Shown here: in pieces, positions 23,137-31,695 of the stretch
How the letters are laid out: the number at the start of each line of letters is the position of its first letter
How positions within the stretch are numbered: the stretch's first letter is position 1
DNA from: Bradyrhizobium sp. 132
Lineage (GTDB): Bacteria > Pseudomonadota > Alphaproteobacteria > Rhizobiales > Xanthobacteraceae
Assembly (NCBI RefSeq): GCF_023074185.1
Contig: NZ_JADPKY010000194.1
Span: 27,014-91,013 of the forward strand
DNA length: 64,000 nucleotides
Direction of reading: 5' to 3'
The notes under the pieces: generated by a model
The model's input: the letters and a program-made list of their open reading frames with translations, nothing else
What the model was told of the DNA's origin: nothing
The model's database searches: none
Program-made: the position numbers and the translations under genes

Positions 23137-24240
23137 ATGCTCCGACAGACCGGCAACGACGAACAGGTTCTGGACCGCACCGTCGAAGTGGCGGCTACCA
23201 TCGCGGAAGAAGGCCTCCGGTACGTCAGCGACTCCGCGCCGGGTTACACGCGCAAGCGGAATGGAACCACTTTCGGCTACTACGACAAGGACGGCAAGCG
23301 CATCACCGATGCGGCCGTCATCCGACGCATCAAATCAATCGGCATCCCGCCGGCCTACGAATCCGTGTGGATCTGCCCGTCGTCGAACGGCCACATCCAG
23401 GCGACCGGGCTCGATGTGCGGGGTCGGAAGCAGTATCGCTACCATCCGAAGTGGCGCGAGCTGCGAGACCAGAACAAGTATGAGAATATCATCCTGTTCG
23501 CTGCCGCGCTGCCCGCGCTGCGGGAGCGGGTCGCCGCCGACATGACGCGGGACGGACTGCCCCGCGAGAAGGTGCTGGCCACGATCGTTAGTCTTCTGGA
23601 AAAGACATTGATCCGGGTCGGCAATGCGGAGTATGCCGAGAAAAACAAGTCCTACGGGCTCACCACCATGCGTCGCAAGCACGTCGAGGTCGGGCGCGGC
23701 ATCCTTCGGTTCGACTTCACGGGCAAGTCGGGCAAACAATGGAAGCTTCGCGTTGAGGACAAGCGGATAGCCGCGATCGTGAAGCGCTGCGCCGAGATCC
23801 CTGGACATGAGCTCTTCAAGTACCTCGATGACGACGGACAGCCCCGTACCGTCGATTCAGGCGACGTCAACGCCTATATCAAGGACATCACGCGAGAGGA
23901 CTTCAGCGCCAAGGATTTCCGCACTTGGGCGGGGACGGTCTTGGCGGCGCTGGCGCTTGCGGAGTTCAAAAAGTACGATAGCCAGGCCGAGGCGAAGCGC
24001 AACGTAGTCGCGGCAATCGAGAGCGTCTCGAAGCAGCTCGGCAACACACCGGCGATCTGCCGCAAGTGCTACGTGCACCCGGAAGTCTTGAACGCCTACA
24101 TGTCCGGTGCCCTCGTGAAGATGATTGAAGCCAAGATCGCGCAGAAGTTCAAGCGCCAGCACGCCAAGCTCACTTCCGACGAGATCATGGTGTTGGCATT
24201 TCTGCGCAAGCGTCTCAATTCTCTGAAGGCTCCCGCCTAG
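23137..24240 (+). CDS. DNA topoisomerase IB, poxvirus type
   Basis: A 367-residue type IB topoisomerase. The N-terminal domain includes KRITDAAVIRRIKSIGIPPAYE and WICPSSNGHIQATGLDVRGRKQYRYH. Catalytic residues follow in LIRVGNAEYAEKN, SYGLTTMR, DFTGKSGKQW and KDFRTWAGT, with the active Tyr in ICRKCYVHPEVLNAY. The enzyme relaxes supercoils by a 3'-phosphotyrosine link. ATG 23137 follows a GAGGG site; GTG 23116 is an alternative. It belongs to the repair/stress block and is bracketed, with the ligase and rnhB, by two MOSC tails. Confidence 0.9.
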   Translation: MLRQTGNDEQVLDRTVEVAATIAEEGLRYVSDSAPGYTRKRNGTTFGYYDKDGKRITDAAVIRRIKSIGIPPAYESVWICPSSNGHIQATGLDVRGRKQYRYHPKWRELRDQNKYENIILFAAALPALRERVAADMTRDGLPREKVLATIVSLLEKTLIRVGNAEYAEKNKSYGLTTMRRKHVEVGRGILRFDFTGKSGKQWKLRVEDKRIAAIVKRCAEIPGHELFKYLDDDGQPRTVDSGDVNAYIKDITREDFSAKDFRTWAGTVLAALALAEFKKYDSQAEAKRNVVAAIESVSKQLGNTPAICRKCYVHPEVLNAYMSGALVKMIEAKIAQKFKRQHAKLTSDEIMVLAFLRKRLNSLKAPA

Positions 24241-24307
24241 GCTCCTGTACCACTCTCCAGAGGCCTGCTTACTCCTCGGTGCTGCCAGCCACGCCTCAAA
24301 CGGCGGG

Positions 24308-24445
24308 TTCTTTTCGTCGGCGAAAAACGGGCCTTCCATTCAAATGCGGGTGCTGGGAGTGGTGAGGGCCGGCGGACCTGTTACGGCGGCGATACGGCGC
24401 GGTGCTGATACCATCCCTTCTGTTTCCGCGTTGCCAGCGCTCTAG
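24308..24445 (+). pseudogene. Decayed duplicate of the MOSC gene tail
   Basis: Between the topoisomerase and GH15 genes the plus strand reads FFSSAKNGPSIQMRVLGVVRA, then GGPVTAAIRRGADTIPSVSA and LPAL with a stop at 24443-24445. It lines up with the end of the MOSC protein (SSAETGPPFKSGVLGVVRAG, GMVAAGDTARIRLP). Only this C-terminal part is present and it has drifted. It marks an old duplication or insertion joint. Confidence 0.65.
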
Positions 24446-24522
24446 ACGAAAGTACATGCTCGGGACCACCTGAACGCGGAACTGGAGGGCGCGGCTTTCC
24501 ATTGACCACCAAGGGTGTCCTG

Positions 24523-26364
24523 ATGGCCCGGATCGAAGATTACGCGCTTATTGGCGATAGCGAGACCGGCGCACTGGTCGGGCGCGACGGCTCAATCGAT
24601 TGGCTCTGTTTCCCGCGGTTCGATTCCGATAGCTGCTTCGGGCGGCTCCTGGGAGACGAGAACAACGGATACTGGAGCCTTCGCCCGGTCGACGGATATT
24701 CGAACGAACGTCGCTACCTTCCCGGCACGCTGATCCTGGAGACCGTCTTCGCGACTAAAACCGGCCGCGCGCGTCTCCTCGACTTCATGCCGCCGAAGAC
24801 TGGCGTGTCGAAGGTCGTCAGGATCGTTGAGGGCCTTGAAGGATCCGTCGAGATGCGGAGCGAACTGGTCGCACGGTTCGACTATGGGGTCAGTGTACCC
24901 TGGGTGAGCCGCCTGGAGGATGGTGCGGTCAGCTTGGTCGCGGGAGCGTCTATGCTGGTGCTAAGAACGGGGGTGCCGCTGCACGGCAAATCGATGAAGA
25001 CAGTCGGCGCGTTCTCCGTCGGACAGGGCCAACGTGTTGCCTTCGTTCTCTCCTATCAGACATCGTATGAACATCCAGCGGCTCCTGGCGATCCGTCGCT
25101 TCTCCTGGATCGTACGGAAAGTTTCTGGCGCGATTGGTCCAGCCGCTGTGAAGCGGCGGGGCCCTATTCGGACCAGGTTCTGAGATCTCTCATAACTCTC
25201 AAGGCACTGACGTTTGGACCCAGCGGCGGGATTGTCGCTGCGCCCACAACCTCGCTTCCAGAGCAAATTGGCGGTTCTCGCAATTGGGATTATCGCTTCT
25301 GCTGGGTCCGCGATGCGACGCTAACGCTGTTGGCTCTGATGGGGGCCGGCTACTACGACGAGGCGCGCGCTTGGCGAGACTGGCTCATCCGCGCGGTGGC
25401 GGGAAGCCCGAACCAGCTGCAGATCATGTACGCCGTTACAGGCGAGCGCAGGTTGACCGAGTGGGAGGTACCTTGGCTTTCGGGATACGAGAACTCAAAA
25501 CCTGTGCGTATCGGGAACGCGGCCCACACTCAGCTTCAGCTTGATGTCTATGGCGAGTTGATGGACGCCTTATACCAGGCGCGCCGCGGCGGCCTGCGCG
25601 AGAACAAGCGAGCCTGGGCAATCCAATGTGCCCTCCTCGATCATCTCAAAGGAATTTGGACAGAGCCGGATGAAGGTATCTGGGAAGTGCGAGGCGGCGC
25701 CAAGCACTTCACCTACTCGAAGATAATGGCGTGGGTCGCTTTCGATCGCGCCATCAAATCGGCCGACGAGTTCGGGATGCACGGTCCCGTGGACGATTGG
25801 AAAGCGCAGCGCGCCGCCATTCAGGAAGATGTCTGCCAACGCGGCTACGATGAACAGCGGAAGTCCTTCGTTCAGGTCTACGGTGAGTCCCAGCTCGATG
25901 CATCCCTGCTGCTGATCCCGGCGATAGGTTTCTTGCCGCCCGAAGATCCGCGGGTGATCTCGACCATTGAAGCTATCGAACGCGAGTTGCTCAAGGACGG
26001 CTTTGTGCAGCGATATGATACTAAGGCGGCTAAGGACGGCCTGCCGCCTGGCGAAGGCATGTTTCTGGCCTGCAGCTTCTGGCTCGCGGATGCCTATCAC
26101 CTGATCGGCCGCGATGCTGACGCCAAGGCATTGTTCGAGCGTCTTCTTACTCTGCGCAATGACGTCGGGCTGCTGTCGGAAGAGTACGACACAGAGCGAA
26201 ATCGGTTGGTCGGCAACTTCCCCCAGGCCTTCTCTCACATCGCCCTGGTGAACACCGCTCATAATCTCACTCACCGCGAAAAGCCTTCCGAGCATCGCGG
26301 TGGCAAGAAAGCGCTTCCGAGCAAGGAGCAGGAAAGTAAGGGCACCACGAGGAGGCAAGTATGA
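24523..26364 (+). CDS. Glycoside hydrolase family 15 protein
   Basis: A 613-residue cytosolic GH15 enzyme. The N-terminal domain begins IEDYALIGDSETGALVGRDG and SIDWLCFPRFDSDSCFGRLL, the usual bacterial GH15 start. The (alpha/alpha)6 barrel carries NWDYRFCWVRDATLTLLAL, PWLSGYENSKPVRIGNAA, GIWEVRGGAKHFTYSKIMAW with a catalytic Glu, and LLSEEYD with the second. The family includes glucoamylases and trehalases; this subgroup is often trehalase-like, but the substrate is not certain. The ATG at 24523 is preferred over the TTG at 24502. The stop overlaps the next start. Confidence 0.88.
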   Translation: MARIEDYALIGDSETGALVGRDGSIDWLCFPRFDSDSCFGRLLGDENNGYWSLRPVDGYSNERRYLPGTLILETVFATKTGRARLLDFMPPKTGVSKVVRIVEGLEGSVEMRSELVARFDYGVSVPWVSRLEDGAVSLVAGASMLVLRTGVPLHGKSMKTVGAFSVGQGQRVAFVLSYQTSYEHPAAPGDPSLLLDRTESFWRDWSSRCEAAGPYSDQVLRSLITLKALTFGPSGGIVAAPTTSLPEQIGGSRNWDYRFCWVRDATLTLLALMGAGYYDEARAWRDWLIRAVAGSPNQLQIMYAVTGERRLTEWEVPWLSGYENSKPVRIGNAAHTQLQLDVYGELMDALYQARRGGLRENKRAWAIQCALLDHLKGIWTEPDEGIWEVRGGAKHFTYSKIMAWVAFDRAIKSADEFGMHGPVDDWKAQRAAIQEDVCQRGYDEQRKSFVQVYGESQLDASLLLIPAIGFLPPEDPRVISTIEAIERELLKDGFVQRYDTKAAKDGLPPGEGMFLACSFWLADAYHLIGRDADAKALFERLLTLRNDVGLLSEEYDTERNRLVGNFPQAFSHIALVNTAHNLTHREKPSEHRGGKKALPSKEQESKGTTRRQV

Positions 26365-27233
26365 CAGAGAAGCCGATTGATGCTGCTGCCTCAGCCGGTC
26401 CGGAGGCGCGACCTCAAGGTCCGGTTCGCTTTCCAGTCGTGCTGGAAGGGCAGCCTGCGCTGGTGACGGGAGCGAACTCGGGAATCGGGCGCGCGGTGGC
26501 CCTTGGGCTCGCGGCCTCTGGCGCTGATGTAGTTGTCAACTACGTCGTTGACCCACAAGCAGCGGACGATGTGGCCCATCAAGTCGAAGCGCTTGGCCGG
26601 AAGGCGATCGCTATCAAGGCCGACGTCAGCAACGAGGAGGACGTCCAGTCGATGTTCTCCAGCGCTATAGGTCACTTTGGAACGCTGCACATCGCGGTGA
26701 ACAATGCCGGATTGCAGCGTGATGCGCCGTTTCACGAGATGACGCTCCAACAGTGGAACAAAGTCATCGGCGTCAATCTCACCGGCCAATTTCTCTGCGC
26801 CAGAGAAGCGATCCGTGAGTTCAAGAGACGAGGTGTAGTGAAGAACGTGTCAGCGGCAGCGGGCAAACTCGTCTGCATGAGCTCCGTCCATCAGGAGATC
26901 CCTTGGGCGGGTCATGAGAACTATGCAGCCTCAAAGGGCGGCGTCATGCAGATGATGCGAAGCCTGGCGCAGGAAGTTGCTCCGCTGGCGATCCGGGTGA
27001 ATGGCGTCGCTCCTGGAGCCATCCGTACCCCGATCAACCGACCCGCCTGGGAAACCAAGGAAGCCTACGACAGCCTGATGACACTCGTCCCCTATCGGCG
27101 CATCGGTGAGCCAAATGATGTCGCGCAAGCGGTCGCCTGGCTGGTTTCAGATGCGGCCGACTACGTCGTTGGCACCACCTTGTTCATCGACGGCGGCATG
27201 ATGCTTTTCCCGGGCTTTACAAGTGGGGGATAG
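26361..27233 (+). CDS. SDR-family oxidoreductase (glucose 1-dehydrogenase-like)
   Basis: A 290-residue short-chain dehydrogenase. After a ~30-residue leader come VTGANSGIGRAVALGLAASG (nucleotide-binding TGxxxGIG), NNAGLQRDAPFHEM, a catalytic Ser in VCMSSVHQEIPWAG and ENYAASKGG (YxxxK), then the PGAIRTPINR loop and IDGGMMLFPGF end. The dehydrogenase class resembles glucose 1-dehydrogenases of stress loci. Its ATG overlaps the GH15 stop (ATGA), so the two could act in sequence: sugar release followed by oxidation. That link is inference. Confidence 0.85.
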   Translation: MTEKPIDAAASAGPEARPQGPVRFPVVLEGQPALVTGANSGIGRAVALGLAASGADVVVNYVVDPQAADDVAHQVEALGRKAIAIKADVSNEEDVQSMFSSAIGHFGTLHIAVNNAGLQRDAPFHEMTLQQWNKVIGVNLTGQFLCAREAIREFKRRGVVKNVSAAAGKLVCMSSVHQEIPWAGHENYAASKGGVMQMMRSLAQEVAPLAIRVNGVAPGAIRTPINRPAWETKEAYDSLMTLVPYRRIGEPNDVAQAVAWLVSDAADYVVGTTLFIDGGMMLFPGFTSGG

Positions 27234-27512
27234 CCAAAGCTTACGATTCGCAACGAAAGTGTAGGGGGCTCAATCGGAACGGCCAAAGCATGCGGGTGTT
27301 GCGGCATGGGGCCTTCGGCAAGAGGAGGAATGAGCATTGCCAAATGGCGCACGCGCAATGGGCGCAGGCAAGATCGCCCGCGAGGTAGCGAGAGCACTGG
27401 CGTCCGCTCTGAAGCGCCAATCCATCTCTCCGAAAAAGGGTCATAGAAAAGAGGAAAAAGCACTGAGCCAGACCTCGCGACCGCTACGCCCCGAAAAGTA
27501 GCCGTAGCTCCC
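27234..27512. other. Intergenic region after the SDR gene, no firm gene
   Basis: A GAGGAGGA site at about 27323 precedes short open frames (about 40 residues) without recognisable features. They may be small basic peptides or remnants; neither can be supported. Confidence 0.3.
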
Positions 27513-27617
27513 ATGGCCATCTGGCTTACTGCGGGTCTTTGGGGGCTGCTTGGGGCCTCATCATTGCTCCTGGGAGCAGCGCCAGCCCGCTGTTCGTCAC
27601 ATTGGAAATACGCCTAG
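27513..27617 (+). pseudogene. Possible ZIP-transporter N-terminal remnant
   Basis: A 34-residue frame starting MAIWLTAGLWGLLGASSLLL and ending after GAAPARCSSHWKYA. The first half resembles the first membrane helix of ZIP-family metal transporters; the rest is unrelated. It lies in a stretch of gene fragments, so a truncated remnant is likelier than a working peptide. Confidence 0.3.
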
Positions 27618-27628
27618 AGAAATACGCC

Positions 27629-27783
27629 TATGCGGCAGCCTTGATAAGTCCAAGCTGTGTCAGGGCCGCCACACCATCGTCGAGGCCGATCTCCTCGACA
27701 ATCTTGCCATCCTTGAGCTTCAGGACGGTCGTACCGGTAAACTTCATGTTGCGCCCTGTGTTCGCAGGCAGTGATCCCGCCAA
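27629..27783 (-). pseudogene. Ester cyclase/SnoaL-like C-terminal remnant
   Basis: On the minus strand the bases encode GSLPANTGRNMKFTGTTVLK, then LKDGKIVEEIGLDDGVAALT and QLGLIKAAA before a stop. This is the usual ending of SnoaL-like ester cyclases. The upstream part is replaced by an fetB fragment on the other strand. The right limit of the fragment is approximate. Confidence 0.5.
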
Positions 27784-28007
27784 AAAGTCGCCGGGCGATC
27801 GGTCTCGTTTCCCTGCCGGGGATGATGACCGGCCAAATCCTCGCGGGCGTCGAGCCGGTCGACGCGGTAAAATACCAGCTGCTGATCATGTTTCTGTTCG
27901 CGGGCGGGACCGGACTGGGAACGTTGGCCGCCGTGCTGGGTGGCGCACGCTTACTGACCGATAATCGGCATCGGCTACGTCTCGACCGAATTGGAGCGCA
28001 GGGGTGA
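27775..28007 (+). pseudogene. FetB-like ABC permease C-terminal remnant
   Basis: The frame reads GLVSLPGMMTGQILAGVEPV, DAVKYQLLIMFLFAGGTGLG and TLAAVLGGARLLTDNRHRLR, then stops at 28007. This is the C-terminal end of the FetB/UPF0014 family of iron-export permeases. Only about 75 of ~260 residues remain, with no ABC partner nearby, so it is a fragment. Confidence 0.6.
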
Positions 28008-28099
28008 CGACCTGACGAGACCGTCCGACGCGCTTGCTTTGCCGGCGCGGGATTGACGGTCATTTTCCCGTCCGTCGCCGTCTTCAGCGAGATGCATCC

Positions 28100-28843
28100 T
28101 CACGGTTTGGCAAGCAGGGCCGGCACGATCAGCGAAAGGCCGGCAAGCAGGATCAGTATCAGCACCACTTTGCGGAACATCTCGTCGTCGATCTTTCCGT
28201 AGAGCCTGAAGCCGCTCCAGAGGCCAACGAGCAGAAACGGTAGACCGAGCCCGTACAATTTGACGATGTCCCCCGTGAAGGCGCCGGTGACGGCCATCGA
28301 AATCGAGATCACCACAAAGGCCGCGAACAGCACCGGCTGAAACACCGCCCGTTGCTCGTCCCGCTTCCAGCCGCGCCATTGGCAGGAGATGGTCGAGACG
28401 ACGCCTCCCAGTCCGGTCAGTCCGCCAACTAAGCCGTTGACGAAGCCGATGCCGATGTCGGGTGCTGTGCCAATCTTTATCGGCTTGAACGCCGGCCGGG
28501 CCAGGCTGTAGATCGCGTAAAGTACCAGCAGCACGCCGACGCCGAGCCTGATGTAGAGCGGGTTGATGTAGGTCAGCAGGAGCACGCCAATCGGGATGCC
28601 GATCGTCGTGCCGAGCGACAGCGGCCAGATGGCCCGCCAGTTCAGCCTTTGGCGCAGTTTCAGGATGCCGTAACCCTGCGTGAGCAGGCCATATCCCGCA
28701 ATCAATGCCGCGGTCTGGACCGGCGTGATGATATGCAACCATACGCCGGACACGACGAGCCCCATCGCGAATCCAGAAAACCCGCTGACAAAGCCGCCGG
28801 CAAAGGCGGCCAAACAAAAAAGAACCAGAAACATTCCATCCAT
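28100..28843 (-). CDS. TauE/SafE-family membrane transporter (sulfite exporter type)
   Basis: A 247-residue polytopic membrane protein with about seven to eight membrane segments. The two related halves each begin with a Gly-rich motif (GGFVSGFSGFAMGLVVSG; GFVNGLVGGLTGLGGVVST), the hallmark of the TauE/SafE family, which exports sulfite and organosulfur anions. The ATG at 28843 is used. It is the last gene of a minus-strand run with two secreted LamG-like proteins and a dismutase-rhodanese fusion. A sulfur-handling theme (rhodanese plus sulfite export) is plausible but inferred. Confidence 0.85.
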   Translation of the reverse strand: MDGMFLVLFCLAAFAGGFVSGFSGFAMGLVVSGVWLHIITPVQTAALIAGYGLLTQGYGILKLRQRLNWRAIWPLSLGTTIGIPIGVLLLTYINPLYIRLGVGVLLVLYAIYSLARPAFKPIKIGTAPDIGIGFVNGLVGGLTGLGGVVSTISCQWRGWKRDEQRAVFQPVLFAAFVVISISMAVTGAFTGDIVKLYGLGLPFLLVGLWSGFRLYGKIDDEMFRKVVLILILLAGLSLIVPALLAKP

Positions 28844-28884
28844 CGGTCGCCCCCAAGGCGGCTTTTTTCCTTCGTCGACCCGTC

Positions 28885-29547
28885 CTATTTCGCTTCACCG
28901 TAGGTGACTTGGTCGAACAGCGTCACGCTGTCGGCCTTGGTCCACAGCCCAACCTTGCCGGCATCGACGAAGGTGGAATCCTCGACCTCGAACAGTTGCT
29001 TGCCATTGAACGACACGCGGAAGCGCGAGCCGCTGAAATCGACGCGAAGGCTGTGCCAGGTGTCGGCCAGTACCTTAACGTCGATTCCGTACCCTCCTTT
29101 GCGGCCAACAACGTCGAGGGGGCTGCGGACGCCACCGACGGTCTTGTAGAGAACGACGTTGTCCTCCAGCGCATTTGCCCGCGTCACGTAGTAGTTGTTG
29201 GCGTCCTTCGCGCGCCAGACGACGCCGGCGGCGCGGTCCTGCGATCCCGCGACGGCCTTGAATTTGATTTCAACAAAGCCGTCCTTGATGCTGCTGTCGT
29301 TCTTCAACAGCAGGGGATACGTCGCGCGGACGGATTGCTTGAGCACGTTCGATTTCGACGGCGCCGTCTCGTCGCTTTCGATGGTCCATTTTGGGGCGCC
29401 CGATCCCGTGAGGGTCGAGGTCCAGCCCTCGGGCGCGACACCCGTCTGCGTGCTCTCGAAGCTGATCGCATGGTTCGACATGTCACTTACTCCAATGAAG
29501 AAAATCATGGTTGCGATGATGCCCCAGCGGCGTTGCGGGTGAAGCAT
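28885..29547 (-). CDS. Secreted LamG/DUF1080-like protein
   Basis: A 220-residue protein with a hydrophobic leader after MLHPQRRWG (IIATMIFFIGVS), probably a signal peptide. The mature part is a beta-sandwich of the concanavalin-like type: WRAKDANNYYVTRANALEDN, WHSLRVDFSGSRFRVSFNGK and KVGLWTKADSVTLFDQVTYG. No catalytic residues stand out, so a binding role is likelier. The ATG at 29547 is chosen over the TTG at 29583. It is a paralogue of the broken gene at 30564-31204, on the far side of the dismutase gene. Confidence 0.75.
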   Translation of the reverse strand: MLHPQRRWGIIATMIFFIGVSDMSNHAISFESTQTGVAPEGWTSTLTGSGAPKWTIESDETAPSKSNVLKQSVRATYPLLLKNDSSIKDGFVEIKFKAVAGSQDRAAGVVWRAKDANNYYVTRANALEDNVVLYKTVGGVRSPLDVVGRKGGYGIDVKVLADTWHSLRVDFSGSRFRVSFNGKQLFEVEDSTFVDAGKVGLWTKADSVTLFDQVTYGEAK

Positions 29548-29575
29548 TGGGCGGGTCCCTGTGCTCTCGTCCAAG

Positions 29576-30532
29576 TCACTCAAAGAGCTTCACCGGGCCC
29601 TTGATCGCCTTCCACGCATAATGTCCACCGGCCATGTAGCGGGCATCGAATCCGGCCTTGCGCAGCGCCGAAGCCGTCTGACATCCGATGTGAAAACCGT
29701 AGACGCAGAACGTAACGACGGGCTCGGTCTTCGACAGGGTGCCGATCCAGTCGTCGAGGCGTTCGGGGTCGCGCCACACGGCTCCGTCCATGATGTCCTG
29801 GGCCTTCGTGGTGTAGTGCTTCGGTCGCGTATCGATGATCTGAACGGGCGTCCCCGACTTCACCATGTCCCGGACTTCCTCGACGGAGATCGACGGCACG
29901 TCGCCAAACTCCTTTTGCTCCAGCGGCCGCGGAGGCGCGACCTTGATGGCATCCCCATAACGCTGCTCTACGGAGGACCAATCGATGTTGCGCATGAAGG
30001 CAGCGATGTAGGCGCCGGCATTGGCGCCGAATTCCAGGTGGAAAGCGTGCTCATACATATCGAGGGCGAGGATCGGCACGCCGCCAGCGATGCTTTGACT
30101 GTGTTCCGACGCGATCTGATTGATGAGCCGTCCGTCGCGCGGAACATAGGTCAGCAACACCCAGCCCGAGCCACCGGCCAGCGCGGACGCGATGCCGACG
30201 AATTCCTGGCGCCGGCGATCCACCGATCCGAAATCCTTTGCGATGGCGCTCGCGAGGCCGTCCGGCACGACGCGTCCGTCGCCGCCGAGGCTTGCGAAAT
30301 ACAATTCGTGCAGAAGCGTCGAGTTGAGCGCGACAATCTCGTCGCGCTTCAGGCGGGCAAGAGACGGGCCGGGAGCGCTGCCGAGATCAAGGCGCTCGAT
30401 TTCCTCGGAGATGGCGTTCAAGCGATTGAGGGCCCCGCCGTAGTTGTTTTCATAGTGGCTTTCGATGAGCCGGGCGGAGATCCCGTTCAACGTCCAGGGT
30501 CGGCAATGAAGAGGTGCCAGTTGGTAGCGCAT
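29576..30532 (-). CDS. Fe/Mn superoxide dismutase-rhodanese fusion
   Basis: A 318-residue fusion. Residues ~1-200 are dismutase-like, with metal ligands expected in LIESHYENNYGGALNRLN, STLLHELYFASLGG and ALDMYEHAFHLEFGANAGAY (the D-x-x-E-H pattern). Residues ~210-318 form a rhodanese domain: IIDTRPKHYTTKAQ and the Cys loop VTFCVYGFHIGCQTASALRK, ending RYMAGGHYAWKAIKGP. The ATG at 30532 has a strong AGGAG site seven bases upstream. There is no signal peptide. It may couple superoxide removal to sulfur transfer; activity of either half is not proven. Confidence 0.82.
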   Translation of the reverse strand: MRYQLAPLHCRPWTLNGISARLIESHYENNYGGALNRLNAISEEIERLDLGSAPGPSLARLKRDEIVALNSTLLHELYFASLGGDGRVVPDGLASAIAKDFGSVDRRRQEFVGIASALAGGSGWVLLTYVPRDGRLINQIASEHSQSIAGGVPILALDMYEHAFHLEFGANAGAYIAAFMRNIDWSSVEQRYGDAIKVAPPRPLEQKEFGDVPSISVEEVRDMVKSGTPVQIIDTRPKHYTTKAQDIMDGAVWRDPERLDDWIGTLSKTEPVVTFCVYGFHIGCQTASALRKAGFDARYMAGGHYAWKAIKGPVKLFE

Positions 30533-30563
30533 GGTAGTTCTCCTTTGGTCGTCTGGTTTCCAA

Positions 30564-31204
30564 TTAGTGGATGATTGAGACTGCGAGGCTTTCGAACAGA
30601 GGCGTGCTGTCGGCCTGGATCCACAGGCCGATTTTCCCGGGTGGGCCCGGAAACCTCCTGTTCGTCGCGACAATAAGTTCCTTGCCGTCGAAAATTACCG
30701 TGAAGCGGTCCCCATTCGCCGAGACAGCAAGTGTGTGCCGCGCTTCGCCCGACACGTTGATATCCATGCTTCCGATCATCTCTCGCCGTCCGCCGGCAAC
30801 GCGGTACAAGGTGACGCTGTTCTCGATTGCGTCAGCGCGTACGGCGTAGTGTTCTTCGGGCGATCTGAACCGAACGACCAGTCTGCGGCCTGGCCGTTCT
30901 TGCCGTCGGTCAGGAAGCGCGTCGAGACGTAGACGTCACGTACGGTGAAGGGCCGGTAAAAGGCGAATGCCAGGCGCTTATCGCTTGGCTCCGGGCCGGT
31001 CCGCGCCAATCCTCGACCGGCGTCGTTATCAATGATCGACCATTTAGGCGGACCGCCCTTGCCCCAGGCGGCAAAATCAAAATCGGCAAGCCGTTCTGCC
31101 CTATCGAACGTGACGGCATCGGCCGAGCTGCGCGACGCCGTCGGTCCGCAGGCAAACGACAGCTCGCAAATCGGCAGCAGGCAGGCGAAATAGCGCGCCC
31201 TCAC
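30564..31204 (-). pseudogene. Second LamG/DUF1080-like secreted protein, frameshifted
   Basis: The N-terminal frame (31204 to about 30884) starts RARYFACLLPICELSFACGP and includes WGKGGPPKWSIIDNDAGRG and VYVSTRFLTDGKNGQAA. The rest lies in another frame: LVVRFRSPEEHYAVRADAIE, NSVTLYRVAGGRREMIGSMD and GKIGLWIQADSTPLFESLAV. Adding one G near 30883-30884 joins the two into a protein parallel to the gene at 28885. The GTG start overlaps the stop of the upstream gene (GTGA). Confidence 0.65.
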
Positions 31205-31521
31205 GGCTTTGCCCTCCCTACGGGAGGCGTAGCCGGATCGGAGGGCCGTTCCGCATCGGCAAGCCCCATTGCGCGCAGCGCAATCAGGAAGCCATCGCGT
31301 ATTTCCAGCTCATCTCGGTAATAGATGGCGACCGAAGACCCGTCCGCGAGATCGGCTCGGCAAGGCTCGACTTGTTCGGAACGGCGTTGCAAGGCGGCGG
31401 CCGAGGATTCGTCAGCCTTCGCCGGCGCCATTGGCACCGGATCAAAATCGCCAGACGTCCGCTCGGAAGCAGACGGCAATTGAACATCGACGGGAGGAAC
31501 TGGGGGCCGGCTTTCGTCCAT
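31201..31521 (-). CDS. Hypothetical protein, first gene of the LamG/dismutase run
   Basis: A 106-residue unrecognised protein. Its first half is Pro/Ser/Ala-rich and probably disordered; the second half (SVAIYYRDELEIRDGFLIAL) is more ordered. The ATG at 31521 is used over the longer frame to 31554. Its stop overlaps the GTG of the next gene, so the run 31521 to 28100 could be one operon. Confidence 0.5.
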   Translation of the reverse strand: MDESRPPVPPVDVQLPSASERTSGDFDPVPMAPAKADESSAAALQRRSEQVEPCRADLADGSSVAIYYRDELEIRDGFLIALRAMGLADAERPSDPATPPVGRAKP

Positions 31522-31695
31522 GCGTGCAATTCCTCGACAAGTCGAGCGATGCACAGTTCTTGGACCGAAGCCTCAAGGGGCGACTGCATTTCCCCTGGGC
31601 ACGTAATAGTTCAGCGAAGCGATAAATGCAATACGGCCGTTTGGTGTCTGGGCGCGATCATGAGCCTGGTGCGGCAATATTGCAGCGCGCCCAGA

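Noticed and set aside
27614..28063. 149-residue minus-strand frame
   Set aside because: Composition is random; the real signals here are the ester-cyclase and FetB fragments in other frames.
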